A model generated the notes under the pieces. It saw nothing but the letters and a program-made list of their open reading frames with translations. It did not search any database and had not been told where the DNA came from. A DNA stretch of 64,000 nt from Burkholderia sp. OK233 (GTDB lineage: Bacteria > Pseudomonadota > Gammaproteobacteria > Burkholderiales > Burkholderiaceae): assembly GCF_900230185.1 (NCBI RefSeq), contig NZ_OCSR01000002.1:620001-684000 (forward strand), given 5' to 3'. Below, piece by piece: positions 25,630 to 37,014 of the stretch. The position numbers and the translations under genes are program-made. Position 1 is the stretch's first letter; each line of letters starts with the position of its first letter.

Positions 25630-26652
25630 TCAGACCATCACTCGATCCTTGTCATGGAACTGCTGCATCCAGTACGGATATGGCAGATGCGGCTGCGAAA
25701 CCTGATTCAGACGCTCGGTCTGCGCTGCGCTCAACACAATGTGCTCAGCGTCGAGATTAGCGGTCAGTTGGTCGGACGTGCGTGCGCCTACGATGACGGA
25801 ACAGACTTCACGGCGCGCCAGAATCCACGCCAATGCCACCTGAGCCGGCGACGCGTTCAATTCTCCAGCGATGTCGCGCAATACATGCACGACAGGATCC
25901 GCCTTCGCGGGATCGATCGGCGGAAAATTCAGCCTGGCTCGACGCCCGGCTTCGCCGCTGCTTCCCTGCGTGTACTTACCGCTCAGGTACCCGCCCGCGA
26001 GCGGACTCCACACCAGAAGCGCGACATCATTCGCCTTTGCCACGGGCGCGATCTCATGCTCGACGTCGCGGCTCGTCAGCGCATAGTGAACCTGATTGCT
26101 GACGATGCGAGCCCCATGCGTACAGTTGGTAATTCCCTGCGCACGCTCCAGATCGCCCGCGCTGAAGTTGCAAACACCAATGTGCCTCACCTTCCCCTGT
26201 GTGACAAGATCATCCAGCGCGCGAAGCGTTTCTTCGAGCGGCACGAGTGCGTCACGGTCGTGCAACTGAAAAAGGTCGATATGGTCACGGCCGATACGCC
26301 GAAGACTCGTTTCCACCGACCGCATGATGTGCGAGCGGCCGAGTCCGACGTCGTTGTGGCCGGCTCCTGTGCGCAGCCGAACTTTGGTCGCGACCAGCAT
26401 GCGCGATTCGTCGAGCCCGAGGTCAGCCAATACCTGACCGACGACCGTTTCAGAGTGCCCTTGCGAATAGGCATCAGCCGTATCGATCAGGTTGATACCG
26501 CGCTCGACGGCCATCGCGACGAGCCGGGTGGCCTGGGCGCGGTCGAGGCCGGCAATTTCGCCCCAGATTCCGGTGCCGGCGCCAAAGGTCATGGCGCCAA
26601 GACAAAGACGGGAAATGCGCAGGCCTGACCTGCCGAGTGTGCTGTATTCCAT
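25630..26652 (-). CDS. Aldo/keto reductase
   Basis: The 340-residue product is an NADPH-dependent aldo/keto reductase. The catalytic tetrad is visible as Asp and Tyr in NLIDTADAYSQGHSE, Lys in MLVATKV and His in DLFQLHDRD. It lies convergent to the AraC gene and 92 bp after an NmrA-like gene on the same strand, in a cluster of small-molecule redox enzymes. Substrate unknown. Start ATG at 26652, where the conserved MEYSTLGRSGL begins. Confidence 0.88.
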   Translation of the reverse strand: MEYSTLGRSGLRISRLCLGAMTFGAGTGIWGEIAGLDRAQATRLVAMAVERGINLIDTADAYSQGHSETVVGQVLADLGLDESRMLVATKVRLRTGAGHNDVGLGRSHIMRSVETSLRRIGRDHIDLFQLHDRDALVPLEETLRALDDLVTQGKVRHIGVCNFSAGDLERAQGITNCTHGARIVSNQVHYALTSRDVEHEIAPVAKANDVALLVWSPLAGGYLSGKYTQGSSGEAGRRARLNFPPIDPAKADPVVHVLRDIAGELNASPAQVALAWILARREVCSVIVGARTSDQLTANLDAEHIVLSAAQTERLNQVSQPHLPYPYWMQQFHDKDRVMV

Positions 26653-26744
26653 GACGAACCCCTTGATATGAATCCCTTGATGAACGATGAGCGGAAAGCA
26701 CCCGGCGACGCGGCATCCTGCACGCCACACCGGGTGTGCCCGCG

Positions 26745-27623
26745 TTAGTCCGCCTGCCTGCTCGCCTGCAAAACGAGGCCTCGCAGAACGGTTTCCAGTT
26801 CCACCTCGCCCTTGACGATGTCGGCTTCACCGCCTTCGAAGGCGATGAAGCCTTCATTGAACCCGTCGAGCATGCGCATGCGCGGCAACGGGTCCGTCGT
26901 ACCCTGAGAGCGGAACAGCTCGCCCCATGTTTCGCGCAGCACCACCTCCGCACGAACCGGGCGACCGAGCACCTGGGCAAATGCCTCGGCCAGATCGTTC
27001 GGGCTCACACGTTGCGGCCCCTCCAGCTCGACGACACGCACGCCGCGCCAGGTTTGTTGAAGCAATTGCGCGGCAACGCGACCCACGTCCGCGGTCGCGA
27101 CCATCGGCACCGCCTTGTCGAGCGGCTGCAGAAAGCTGGGGATCGTCCCTGTGTCCCGGGCAGGAGCCACGTCCCACGCGGCGTTTTCCATGAACCAGCC
27201 GGGACGCAGGAATGTCACCGGCATCGGCAAATCCTGAAGCGCCTGCTCCATCAACGTACGTTGCGTGAGCAGATTGATCTCGGTGGCTTGCGCGCCGATT
27301 GTCGACAGGCAGACCACCTTGCCAGGCGCCGCGGACTGAAGCGCCCCGCGCACAGCGTCAATGACAGCACGTGCCTCGGGAAAGCCCGGCGACGGATCGA
27401 ACTCGGACGGCGGCAGAATGAAGACGCCTTGCGTGCCCTCGAATGCGGCGGTAAGGGATGTCGCGTCGTCCATGTCGGCAGTCACCACTTCACATCCGCG
27501 CTCAGCCCACGAACGTGCCCGAGCCGCATCGCGTACAACCGCGCGTACCGGCTGGCCCGCTGCGAGCAACGTGCGCGCCACCGCGCCGCCGACCTTTCCT
27601 GTTATCCCTGTGATTGCATACAT
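26745..27623 (-). CDS. NmrA-like NAD(P)-binding protein (atypical SDR)
   Basis: The 292-residue protein begins MYAITGITGKVGGAVARTLL, the nucleotide-binding motif GxxGxxG of NmrA/QorB-type atypical short-chain dehydrogenases. It lacks the Y-x3-K catalytic pair of classical SDRs, so it may be a quinone reductase or a redox-sensing protein. It lies between a serine hydrolase and an aldo/keto reductase on the same strand, with gaps of 56 and 92 bp, probably one transcript. Confidence 0.85.
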   Translation of the reverse strand: MYAITGITGKVGGAVARTLLAAGQPVRAVVRDAARARSWAERGCEVVTADMDDATSLTAAFEGTQGVFILPPSEFDPSPGFPEARAVIDAVRGALQSAAPGKVVCLSTIGAQATEINLLTQRTLMEQALQDLPMPVTFLRPGWFMENAAWDVAPARDTGTIPSFLQPLDKAVPMVATADVGRVAAQLLQQTWRGVRVVELEGPQRVSPNDLAEAFAQVLGRPVRAEVVLRETWGELFRSQGTTDPLPRMRMLDGFNEGFIAFEGGEADIVKGEVELETVLRGLVLQASRQAD

Positions 27624-27679
27624 TGCAGATTCTCCTTGCGTAAATAGAGGTGTCGCGAGTGCCGATCACTGACCGGTGC

Positions 27680-28993
27680 TCAGGCGTGTTGCAAGCCGTG
27701 ATACAGCCCCTGCTCGAACTGTCCGTACAGATCCACCACGCGAGGGTCGTAGAACGGCAGGATCTGCGTGAACAGCGTGCCAGCCACCTTCCTGACCGGA
27801 TCGACCCAGAAATAGCTGTTCAGCAGTCCCGCCCAGCTGATGCTGCCCGCGCTGCGGCCATGCGGACCCGGCTGCGTGTTGATGTCGAAGGAAAGCCCCC
27901 ACTTGTGCGGCATCCCAGGGAATTGATCGAAGCTGTTCGACCACGCCGGTTGTGCCGTCTTCATTTCGGTTACCTGAAGATCTCCGATGTGATTCTGGAA
28001 CATCGCCGCAACGGTGTCGGCGCGCAGGACCCGCTCGCCGCGGTACGTCCCGCCGTTCACAAGCATCTGCAGGAACGCCATGTAGTCGCGCGGCGTGCTG
28101 AATGCACCGCCGCCCCCCATAAAGAACTCGGGCCGCTGGTTGATCTCGAACGGAGCGGGCTTGAGCGATCCGTCGGATTGCCGGTTGTGCATGGTCGCCA
28201 CTCGCTGCTTCTGCGCGCCGCTGATCAGAAATCCGGAATTGCTCATCCCGAGCGGCGCGAAAATGTGCTCCCGGAAGTAGACCTCCAGCGACTGATCGGT
28301 CACTGCCTCGACCAGCTTGCCCACCCAGTCCATCCCGATGCCGTACTGCCAGCGCTCGCCAGGCTCGAACTCCAGCGGCGCCTTGAACGCGCCGTTCATC
28401 GAGTAGCCAATATCCGGCATGCCGGTCACCTTTTCGTACCGGCTCATGTTTTCGCTCCAGATGCTGTACGTGAAGCCAGACGTGTGAGTCAGCAGGTGAC
28501 GCACGGTAATCGTGTTTCGTGCAGGACGCAGTTTCGGCTGTCCGAATGCATCGAAGCCGTCCAGCACTTGCGGCGACTTCAGTTCCGGGAGAATGTCGCC
28601 CGCGGGTTGATCGAGTGAGAGCCTGCCCTGCTCGATGAGTTGCATACAGGCGGTCGCAGTGATCGCCTTGGTCATCGACAGCAACCAGAACACCGTGTCG
28701 GGCGTCATCGCCGTACCGGTCTGAGGATTGGCATGGCCAGATGCGCCCTCGTAGACGAGCCCGCGCTGCGTGGCGCCCATCGCCACCACACCCGCTACGG
28801 TGCCGTTGTCGACGGCCTGCCGCAGGGAGAGGTCAATCGCGGCAAAGGCAGGGTTGCGGACCAGAACACGGTGACGCTCCTGATGACCCTCCGCGGCCTC
28901 CGTTCCGATGCCAGTCAATCCGCCTACTGCGGCGACCGCCAGGAGGCCGGACGCCCGCTTCAACAGGTCGCGGCGGGTGAGTTGAACGGTCAT
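27680..28993 (-). CDS. Exported serine hydrolase of the beta-lactamase/EstB family
   Basis: The 437-residue protein carries a twin-arginine export signal (TRRDLLKRA followed by a hydrophobic stretch to about residue 33). The nucleophile motif is SMTK in FWLLSMTKAITAT, typical of class C beta-lactamase-like esterases and D-amino peptidases. The usual second motif is not a clean Y-x-N and there is no obvious KTG, so an esterase (family VIII) is more likely than a true beta-lactamase. It is the first gene of a probable operon with the NmrA-like and aldo/keto reductase genes. Confidence 0.83.
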   Translation of the reverse strand: MTVQLTRRDLLKRASGLLAVAAVGGLTGIGTEAAEGHQERHRVLVRNPAFAAIDLSLRQAVDNGTVAGVVAMGATQRGLVYEGASGHANPQTGTAMTPDTVFWLLSMTKAITATACMQLIEQGRLSLDQPAGDILPELKSPQVLDGFDAFGQPKLRPARNTITVRHLLTHTSGFTYSIWSENMSRYEKVTGMPDIGYSMNGAFKAPLEFEPGERWQYGIGMDWVGKLVEAVTDQSLEVYFREHIFAPLGMSNSGFLISGAQKQRVATMHNRQSDGSLKPAPFEINQRPEFFMGGGGAFSTPRDYMAFLQMLVNGGTYRGERVLRADTVAAMFQNHIGDLQVTEMKTAQPAWSNSFDQFPGMPHKWGLSFDINTQPGPHGRSAGSISWAGLLNSYFWVDPVRKVAGTLFTQILPFYDPRVVDLYGQFEQGLYHGLQHA

Positions 28994-29043
28994 CTCCTAC
29001 TCCTTGGAAATTGGAATAAACAATGATTGGTGTGACGCGCCAA

Positions 29044-29382
29044 TCAGCGATGTGCGTAAAGCGCGTTGAACGGGGCAATCGCGGCGGCCGGCCCAGCGGG
29101 GAGGCGGTTGCCCGAAGCGGACGACCCGCTGCTCACACCGCCCACGCCGCTGGCGACGTTCGACTCGGCGCCCTTCTGCGAGGCCACCGCTGCTTCGGCT
29201 GCCTGAATGTCGGTGGGGTAATGCGGATCATTGGCGCGGCCGGGCCGGTAGCCCACGCTTTCCAGTTGGACGAGTTCTGCGCGCACCTGCGCACGCGTGA
29301 CGGTCGAGGATTCCTGAGCGTAGCCAGCGACAGGGAAGGCGATGGCGGCGGCGATAGCAACTGCGAGATAACGGGTATTCAT
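29044..29382 (-). CDS. DUF4148 exported protein
   Basis: The 112-residue protein has a Sec signal peptide (residues 1-22, ending GYA) and a short helical domain TRAQVRAELVQLESVGYRPG, the hallmark of DUF4148, followed by a Ser/Gly/Ala-rich tail. These small secreted proteins are abundant in Burkholderia and relatives; function unknown. It is divergent from a LysR gene, with 160 bp between the two starts. Confidence 0.9.
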   Translation of the reverse strand: MNTRYLAVAIAAAIAFPVAGYAQESSTVTRAQVRAELVQLESVGYRPGRANDPHYPTDIQAAEAAVASQKGAESNVASGVGGVSSGSSASGNRLPAGPAAAIAPFNALYAHR

Positions 29383-29542
29383 GGCAATGCTCCTTTGGGT
29401 CGTTGCGGTCGAAACGGACCGTTGGGATGCATTGTGGGCAAACGTGACGCGAAACTAAATGACATGAATAACACTTGTGAAGTGACTGATAGTTACTAAT
29501 AGGTCATAGTGCGGCTTTTGAAGCACTGTGCGGGGAGCGCCA

Positions 29543-30457
29543 ATGAGATCGTCCAGCGAGAATCTCTCTAGCGGTATCAGCGTATTTGCTGCTGTCGTCG
29601 ATGCGGGGACGTTCGCAGCCGCGTCCGAAGTGATGGGTATGTCGCCACCCGGGGTTAGCCGGGCAATCGCCCGGCTCGAAAGGCGGCTGAAAATACGGCT
29701 CTTCAATCGGACGACCCGCACCGTTTCGCTCACCGAAGAGGGTCGACGGTTCTACGAGCAGGTCATGCCGCACTTAAGGGGAATGGAAGAAGCGGCCGAA
29801 GCCGCTTCAGGCGGCACCGCGACAGTACGTGGGAAGCTGCGAATCAATCTTGATCCCGCTTTTTTTCGAATCGTTCTGGGCCCGCAGCTCGACGAATTCA
29901 TGGATGCGCATCCTGAACTTGAACTCGAGTTCATTGCGAGAGATCAGCTTGGCGACCTCATCGTGGACGGCTTCGATCTGGCCTTGCGATTTGGCGAACC
30001 GCGCTCATCCAGTCTGATTGCGCGAAAGCTTCTGGACACCGCTGTTGTCACCGTCGCAGCCCCCTCGTACCTCGCTCGCCGGGGACGGCCAGCGGAGCCT
30101 CAAGATCTGGGTCGCGGGGCGCACCGGTGCCTCGAATTCCGGAACCCGGAAACCGGAAAGCCGTATCCGTGGGAGTTTCATCGCAAGCGCAAAAAGCTGG
30201 TTGTCGAAACGAATGGACGGCTTACGGTGAACGATCCAAGCGCACTCTTCAACGCGTGTCTGGCCGGCTCCGGCGTCGCGCAGATGCTTCTGCTCGGAGC
30301 GGAACCTCTGATTCGGGAGGGACGGCTCGTCAACCTGTTCCCAGACTGGCCGGATGAGCGCTTCCCGCTCTATGCGTACCATCCATCGCGACACCACACG
30401 CCGGCCAAGACAAGGGTGTTTCTTGACTTTATCGTCGCCTTGGCGAGTACGAGTTAG
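29543..30457 (+). CDS. LysR-family transcriptional regulator
   Basis: The 304-residue product has the LysR winged helix-turn-helix in its first 65 residues (FAAVVDAGTFAAASEVMGMS, then ARLERRLKIRLFNRTTR) and a substrate-binding-type effector domain from about residue 90. The ATG at 29543 is preceded by GGGGAGC, better than an in-frame GTG at 29528. It is divergent from the DUF4148 gene and convergent with the fuconate dehydratase gene, so its target may be DUF4148 or distant. Confidence 0.88.
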   Translation: MRSSSENLSSGISVFAAVVDAGTFAAASEVMGMSPPGVSRAIARLERRLKIRLFNRTTRTVSLTEEGRRFYEQVMPHLRGMEEAAEAASGGTATVRGKLRINLDPAFFRIVLGPQLDEFMDAHPELELEFIARDQLGDLIVDGFDLALRFGEPRSSSLIARKLLDTAVVTVAAPSYLARRGRPAEPQDLGRGAHRCLEFRNPETGKPYPWEFHRKRKKLVVETNGRLTVNDPSALFNACLAGSGVAQMLLLGAEPLIREGRLVNLFPDWPDERFPLYAYHPSRHHTPAKTRVFLDFIVALASTS

Positions 30458-30490
30458 CCAATAGCCGCAGACGGCCCCGCGCGTGCCACT

Positions 30491-31789
30491 TCAAGCCCGC
30501 CAGGCCGGCCCCTCGGGAAAGTCATACTCATCAAGCGACGCCGCATGCATTTCGATGCTGTAGCCGGCACGTTGCGGCGGCATATACCGGCCGTTTCGAA
30601 TCACGACAGGATCAACAAAATGCTCATGCAAATGGTCCACGTATTCGAGCACCCGGTTGTCCAGCGACGCTGACACACAGATATAGTCGAACAGCGAAAT
30701 GTGCTGGACGTACTCGCACAAACCGACGCCGCCCGCATGCGGGCACACGGGCACACCGAATTTCGCCGCCATCAACAGGACGATGATCACCTCGTTCAGA
30801 CCGCCCAGGCGGCAGCTATCGACCTGACAGAAGTCGATGGCTTGCGCCTGCAGCAACTGCTTGAACATCACCCGGTTATGGCAGTGCTCGCCCGTCGCGA
30901 CACCGATGGGCCGAATCCGCTGGCGGATGGCCGCGTGGCCGAGAATGTCGTCGGGACTCGTGGGTTCCTCGATCCACCAGGGATCGAATTCCGCCAGGCG
31001 CCGCATGTTCGCAACCGCTTCATCGACATCCCACACCTGGTTCGCGTCCATCATCAGCTTCAGGTTTTCGCCGATTTCTTCGCGCAGGATGCGGGCCCGG
31101 CGCATATCTTCTTCGATATTGCCGCCCACCTTCTGCTTGAAGTGCGTCCAGCCCTGCGCGACGCCTTCACGTGCGAGCCGGCGGATCTTGTCGTCGTCGT
31201 AACCGAGCCAGCCGGCCGACGTCGTGTAGGCCGGATAGCCGTGCGCCAGCATGTCCTTTTCGCGCTCGCCTCTTGTCTTTGCATGACGGTGCAGCATGGC
31301 GATGGCTTCCTGCGGCGTGATCGCATCGGTCACATAGCGGAAGTCGAGACACCGCACGAGTTCTTCGGGGCTCATGTCGACGAGCAGCTTCCACACCGGC
31401 TTGCCTTCCGCTTTGGCCCACAGGTCCCAGGCCGCATTCACGACCGCCGCCGTCGCCAGATGAATGGCGCCCTTGTCCGGACCGATCCAGCGCAGTTGAC
31501 TGTCCGACGTCAGCGCGCGCCAGAAGGCGCCCATATTCGCCGCGATATCCTCGAGCGTTTTACCGACGACCAGCGGGGCAAGCGCCTGCACCGCACTCAC
31601 GCAGATCTCGTTGCCGCGGCCGATGGTGAAGGTGAGGCCATGGCCTGTGAGCCCCTTCGGTGAATCGGTTTCGAGCGTCACATAGGTGGCGGAATAATCC
31701 GGCGCGGCGTTCATCGCATCGGAGCCGTCGAGTGAACGCGAGGTCGGGAACCGAATGTCCCGGACGGACAGCCTGGTGATCGTGGGCAT
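30491..31789 (-). CDS. fucD: L-fuconate dehydratase (enolase superfamily)
   Basis: The 432-residue protein is a mandelate racemase-subgroup enolase. The catalytic KxK is in THFKQKVGGN, metal ligands appear as Asp in LMMDANQVWD and Glu in WWIEEPTSPDD and in GVATGEHCHNR, and the C-terminal CPHAGGVGLCEYVQH segment is the L-fuconate dehydratase signature. It dehydrates L-fuconate to 2-keto-3-deoxy-L-fuconate in the non-phosphorylated fucose pathway. None of the other pathway enzymes are in the window. A sugar importer is encoded just upstream on the same strand, but a terminator at 31906-31931 separates them, so fucD probably has its own promoter in 31790-31905. Confidence 0.88.
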   Translation of the reverse strand: MPTITRLSVRDIRFPTSRSLDGSDAMNAAPDYSATYVTLETDSPKGLTGHGLTFTIGRGNEICVSAVQALAPLVVGKTLEDIAANMGAFWRALTSDSQLRWIGPDKGAIHLATAAVVNAAWDLWAKAEGKPVWKLLVDMSPEELVRCLDFRYVTDAITPQEAIAMLHRHAKTRGEREKDMLAHGYPAYTTSAGWLGYDDDKIRRLAREGVAQGWTHFKQKVGGNIEEDMRRARILREEIGENLKLMMDANQVWDVDEAVANMRRLAEFDPWWIEEPTSPDDILGHAAIRQRIRPIGVATGEHCHNRVMFKQLLQAQAIDFCQVDSCRLGGLNEVIIVLLMAAKFGVPVCPHAGGVGLCEYVQHISLFDYICVSASLDNRVLEYVDHLHEHFVDPVVIRNGRYMPPQRAGYSIEMHAASLDEYDFPEGPAWRA

Positions 31790-31905
31790 CTGAACCCCTC
31801 CTCTGCGACAGCTATCGTCTTCTGTTTATAAGCAAAGAGGCCGTGCGTGCTCGCCTGGCCTCCTTGCAGCCACCTTCGCTCCAGGCGGACGCGAGGCAAG
31901 GCGAG

Positions 31906-31931
31906 AAAAGAAAAGGGAGCGCCGCGCCCCC
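31906..31931 (-). terminator. Intrinsic terminator after the sugar-binding protein gene
   Basis: On the minus strand a seven-pair GC stem (GGGGGCG with CGCTCCC, one G-U pair, loop CGG) at 31915-31931 is followed directly by TTTTCTTTT at 31906-31914. It closes the sugar importer operon before fucD. Confidence 0.75.
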
Positions 31932-31962
31932 TCCTCTCTCTCTTCGCGTCAGGCGGCGCCGG

Positions 31963-32904
31963 TCAATCGTAGAGCACAGCGGCGATCTTGGGATCGCTCA
32001 TGTTGCTCTTGTCGTACCAGTAGAAGCCCGTGTCGACTTTCTTGGGCAGCTTCTCGCCTTTCAACGCCTTCGCTGCGGAGTCGACGACGCATTTGCCGAT
32101 ACCAACCGGGTTCTGCGTAATGGCGCCGGCCATCAAACCCGAATTGATGTCGTCCTTTTGCTCCTTGCCGGAGTCGTAGCCAATCAGGACGAGCTTCTTG
32201 CCCGATTCCTTCACGCCGATCGCAGCACCTTCCGCCGACCCCTCATTCGCCCCGAAAATGCCCTTGAGATTGGGGTTGGCCTGGATCATCGTCTTGGCGA
32301 TTTCCGCCGACTTCAGATGGTCGCCGCCGCCGTACTGGACCGAGACGATCTTGATGTTCGGGTGCTTCGCTTTCATCTCATTCAGGAAGCCATCGCGGCG
32401 ATCGATGCCGGTGCGGCTGGTCTGGTCGTGCACCACCAAACCGACCTCACCCGCATTGCCGATCGCCTCGGCCATCTTGTCGGCGGCAAGCGCAGCCGCG
32501 GCAATATTGTCGGTCGCACACGTCGTCAACGGAATGTCGCTGTCGACGCCGGAGTCGAACGCGATGACGGGTATTTTGGCGGCCTGCGCCCGCTTCAACA
32601 GCGGAATGGCCGCCTTGCTATCGAGCGCGGCAATGCCGAGCGCCTGGGGCTTCTTGGCGAGCGCCGCCGAGAGCATGTCGATCTGCTTATCGACCATGGC
32701 CTCGGTTTCCGGACCCTCGAAGGTGATCCTGACGTTGTGCTCCTTGGCCGACTGTTCCGCGCCGGATTTAACCGCCTGCCAGAACTGGTGCTGGAAGCCC
32801 TTCGAGATGAGTGGGATGTAGGTGTCTTGCGCGTACGTCACACTCGTCCCGCCAATGAGCGCGCCAACGCCGACCACGACACCGATTAGTCTTCTTTTCA
32901 ACAT
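31963..32904 (-). CDS. Sugar ABC importer periplasmic binding protein (RbsB type)
   Basis: The 313-residue protein has a signal peptide ending VTYAQ near residue 26 and the type I sugar-binding fold: TYIPLISKGFQHQFWQAVKS, then VIAFDSGVDSD and the AGEVGLVVHDQTSRTGIDRR segment. It supplies a monosaccharide to the permease and ATPase encoded upstream. Proximity to fucD makes L-fucose or a related 6-deoxy or pentose sugar the leading guess. It is the last gene of the importer operon, 97 bp after the permease, with a stem-loop in the gap. Confidence 0.88.
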   Translation of the reverse strand: MLKRRLIGVVVGVGALIGGTSVTYAQDTYIPLISKGFQHQFWQAVKSGAEQSAKEHNVRITFEGPETEAMVDKQIDMLSAALAKKPQALGIAALDSKAAIPLLKRAQAAKIPVIAFDSGVDSDIPLTTCATDNIAAAALAADKMAEAIGNAGEVGLVVHDQTSRTGIDRRDGFLNEMKAKHPNIKIVSVQYGGGDHLKSAEIAKTMIQANPNLKGIFGANEGSAEGAAIGVKESGKKLVLIGYDSGKEQKDDINSGLMAGAITQNPVGIGKCVVDSAAKALKGEKLPKKVDTGFYWYDKSNMSDPKIAAVLYD

Positions 32905-32946
32905 GGGGTTCTCCTCCTAAGTTGGCCATCGACCTTCAGCCGTGCG

Positions 32947-32965
32947 GGGAGCCTTGGGCGCTCCC
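32947..32965. other. Stem-loop between permease and binding-protein genes
   Basis: GGGAGC and GCTCCC form a six-pair stem with a seven-base loop in the 97-bp gap between the RbsC- and RbsB-type genes. A T-run follows only on the plus strand, so for the minus-strand operon it is more likely an RNA-stabilising or processing element that sets the higher level of the binding protein than a terminator. Confidence 0.45.
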
Positions 32966-33001
32966 TTTTCTTGATCCTGTTTCGCGTAGCGTCCACCTTC
33001 G

Positions 33002-34027
33002 TCAGCTTTTCTTGCGCCGCAAAATATCGGCATAAACCGCGAGAATGATGATGAGGCCGGTCACCACGATCTGCCATTCCTGAGCGACGGACATGATGCG
33101 CAAGCCGTTCGTCAGCACGCTCATGATGAACGCACCGATGATCGTGCCCAGAATCGTGCCCGAACCGCCGCTGAGCGAGGTCCCGCCGATGACCACGGCG
33201 GCAATCGCTTCGAGTTCGTAACCTTGGCCTAGCGCCGGCTGCGCCGAATTCAGGCGCGAGGCAATCAGCAGCCCGGCGACGCCGCAAATTGACCCAGCCA
33301 GGCCGTAAATGGCGATCTTCCACCGGTCGACATTCACGCCGGAAAGGCGCACCGCTTCTTCGTTGCTGCCGAGCGCAAACGTGTAGCGGCCGAGCGCCGT
33401 TCGATTGAGCGTGATCGAACTCACCACCGCAAGGAAAAACAGAATCAGGACCGCGTTCGGAACCGGCAGGCTCGGCAGGACAGAGCCGATCAGCGAATCC
33501 TGGGAGATCATGTAGAAGTTTTCGGTGTCGGTGAAATAGATCGGCTTGTCGGCCGAGACCACGAGCGACAGGCCTTTCAGCAGCAGCATCATGCCTAAGG
33601 TGGCAATGAACGGCGGTATTTTCATTTTCGCCGTGAGCGTGCCCGAAATGGTCCCGCAGATTGCGCCCGTGCCGATCGCAGCCACGACGCCGGTCCACAT
33701 CGGCAAATGCCAATAGGTCAGAAACACGCCGCAAATGACCGCCGTGAAGGTCATCAAGGTGCCGACGGACAAATCGATGCCACCGGTGATGATGACGAAC
33801 GTGCAGGCAATCGCCAGCACGCCGTTGACGGCCGTCGCCTGCAGAATCCCGAGCATGTTGTCCATCTGCATGAACGCAGGGGACGCGAAGCTGAAAAAGA
33901 CCAGCAACAGGATCAGGCTCCCAAAGGCGAGCAGCTTTTGCAGAGCAGTCGGCGTGAAGACGCGGGCTCTGAGGCCGGACAACCGTCCCTCGTTAGCGAG
34001 CGTCGAAGTATCCGATGGCTGTGTCAT
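33002..34027 (-). CDS. Sugar ABC importer permease (RbsC type)
   Basis: The 341-residue protein has about nine or ten hydrophobic segments and the RbsC-family signatures IITGGIDLSVGTLM near residue 85 and AVVIGGTSLSGGSGTILGT near 270. It forms the membrane channel for the sugar captured by the binding protein at 31963-32904. It lies 24 bp after the ATPase gene on the same strand. Confidence 0.9.
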   Translation of the reverse strand: MTQPSDTSTLANEGRLSGLRARVFTPTALQKLLAFGSLILLLVFFSFASPAFMQMDNMLGILQATAVNGVLAIACTFVIITGGIDLSVGTLMTFTAVICGVFLTYWHLPMWTGVVAAIGTGAICGTISGTLTAKMKIPPFIATLGMMLLLKGLSLVVSADKPIYFTDTENFYMISQDSLIGSVLPSLPVPNAVLILFFLAVVSSITLNRTALGRYTFALGSNEEAVRLSGVNVDRWKIAIYGLAGSICGVAGLLIASRLNSAQPALGQGYELEAIAAVVIGGTSLSGGSGTILGTIIGAFIMSVLTNGLRIMSVAQEWQIVVTGLIIILAVYADILRRKKS

Positions 34028-34051
34028 AAACTGGACCTCTCCTCTTCGGGC

Positions 34052-35563
<1,512 letters not shown>

Positions 35564-35828
35564 GACGCGGAGTGGACGGCAATTCCGCGACCGCCGCTGG
35601 CCTCAATACGGGGAGCGGGTCGAAAAAACGCGGGAAGCCGCTGCGCCGGGCGTCGCCGGGTATCGCGGCCGAAATCGTAACGAGAAGCCAGACACATTGC
35701 TGGGCCACCCAAACTGATGTGCCACGATTTTACGACGCTGGATGGCAGCGGCTCAAGCGTAGGCATTCCCTAGTGTCGTGCGCAAAGGCATTTCGCGCCT
35801 GCTTCCCACTATTTGGTTTGTCACTCAT

Positions 35829-36791
35829 TCAGGCCGGTTCGGCGGCCTCCACGCCACGCAGACTCCGGCGCACGGGGGGCTGCTCATGGCTTACGTGCCG
35901 CGCCGTTTCGAACAGCTCCGCGAGCCAGTTGACGAAGGCAAGCACGCGAGGCGGAGCGCGGCGATGACGCAGATACGCGACCGATACCGGCATCGCCGCG
36001 GGCCTGCAATGCGGCAGCACTTCACGCAGCCGCCCAGAGTCGAGATAGGGCTGGGCGAGCGCCCGCGGCGGCTGGATCAGTCCAAGTCCGCGCAGCCCGC
36101 ATTCGAGATACGCATGCTCGTCGCTCACCTGCACGAAGCCTCCAAGCGGCACGTTGACCGTGTCGCCTTCGACCTGAAAATCGAAATCCGCCGCACGCCC
36201 CGTCTGCGCGCAAGTGCAATTCACCGCGACATGACCGGTTAGCTCGTCGAACCGTAGTGGCGTGCCGTACCGCGCGAGATAAAGCGGGCTCGCACAGGTC
36301 ACGCGCTCGAGCGCGCCCAGCCGGCGAGCGGCGAGGCCCGCATCCGGCGACTTTCCAGTCAGAATGCAGCAATCGATCGCTTCGCCGACCAGTGCGACCT
36401 GGCGGTTGCTGACGCCAAAGTCGAGCAGGATATGTTCGTAGCGCGCGTGAAAATCGTCGAGCGCCGGAAACACGATCGCCTTCGCGACGACCGCCGGCAT
36501 CTCAACGCGCAGCCGCCCGCGCGGCCGGTCGTCGGGATGCCGCAGGCTCGCCTCGATGTCGTCGATGTCAGCGAGAATCTGTACACAACGCTCGTAATAG
36601 GCGGCTCCCTCGGCAGTCAAACTGAGCCGGCGCGTGGTGCGCACGAGCAACTGGATGCCGAGCATGGCCTCGAGGCTCTGCACGAGTGTTGTCGCGCTTG
36701 CGCGCGCAATCCCGAGCGACTGCGCGGCGCGGGTAAAACTGTTGGCGTCGACGATGCGTACGAAGGTCTGCATCGCCATGATGCGATCCAT
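35829..36791 (-). CDS. LysR-family transcriptional regulator
   Basis: The 320-residue product opens with the LysR DNA-binding domain (MDRIMAMQTFVRIVDANSF, then SATTLVQSLEAMLGIQLLVR) and a typical effector domain. The ATG at 36791 is the family start; an upstream extension to 36875 is not family-like. It lies 265 bp after the start of the sugar importer operon and on the same strand, so it might act there, but a divergent target is missing. Confidence 0.87.
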   Translation of the reverse strand: MDRIMAMQTFVRIVDANSFTRAAQSLGIARASATTLVQSLEAMLGIQLLVRTTRRLSLTAEGAAYYERCVQILADIDDIEASLRHPDDRPRGRLRVEMPAVVAKAIVFPALDDFHARYEHILLDFGVSNRQVALVGEAIDCCILTGKSPDAGLAARRLGALERVTCASPLYLARYGTPLRFDELTGHVAVNCTCAQTGRAADFDFQVEGDTVNVPLGGFVQVSDEHAYLECGLRGLGLIQPPRALAQPYLDSGRLREVLPHCRPAAMPVSVAYLRHRRAPPRVLAFVNWLAELFETARHVSHEQPPVRRSLRGVEAAEPA

Positions 36792-37014
36792 CACGAGCGT
36801 CTCTCCTATGGATGTCGAGGCGCTATGGAACACATCACCAGCCTCGTCCTTGTAGAGCACATTAATGCCCTGCATCGAACGGTGAGAGTGACAAGTGCGG
36901 CGGGATTCAGTATGCGGTCACTGAACCGCGCCCCCGCCACCGACGGAACAACATGACAATGCGCGGGTAGCAGCCAGTCATATGCGCCTGGCTGGCAGCG
37001 GCGCGATTGCCACC

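Noticed and set aside
23771..29382. A single co-regulated detoxification operon covering all redox genes
   Set aside because: The AraC gene at 24579-25538 faces the other way and divides the region into separate transcripts, so one operon is not possible.
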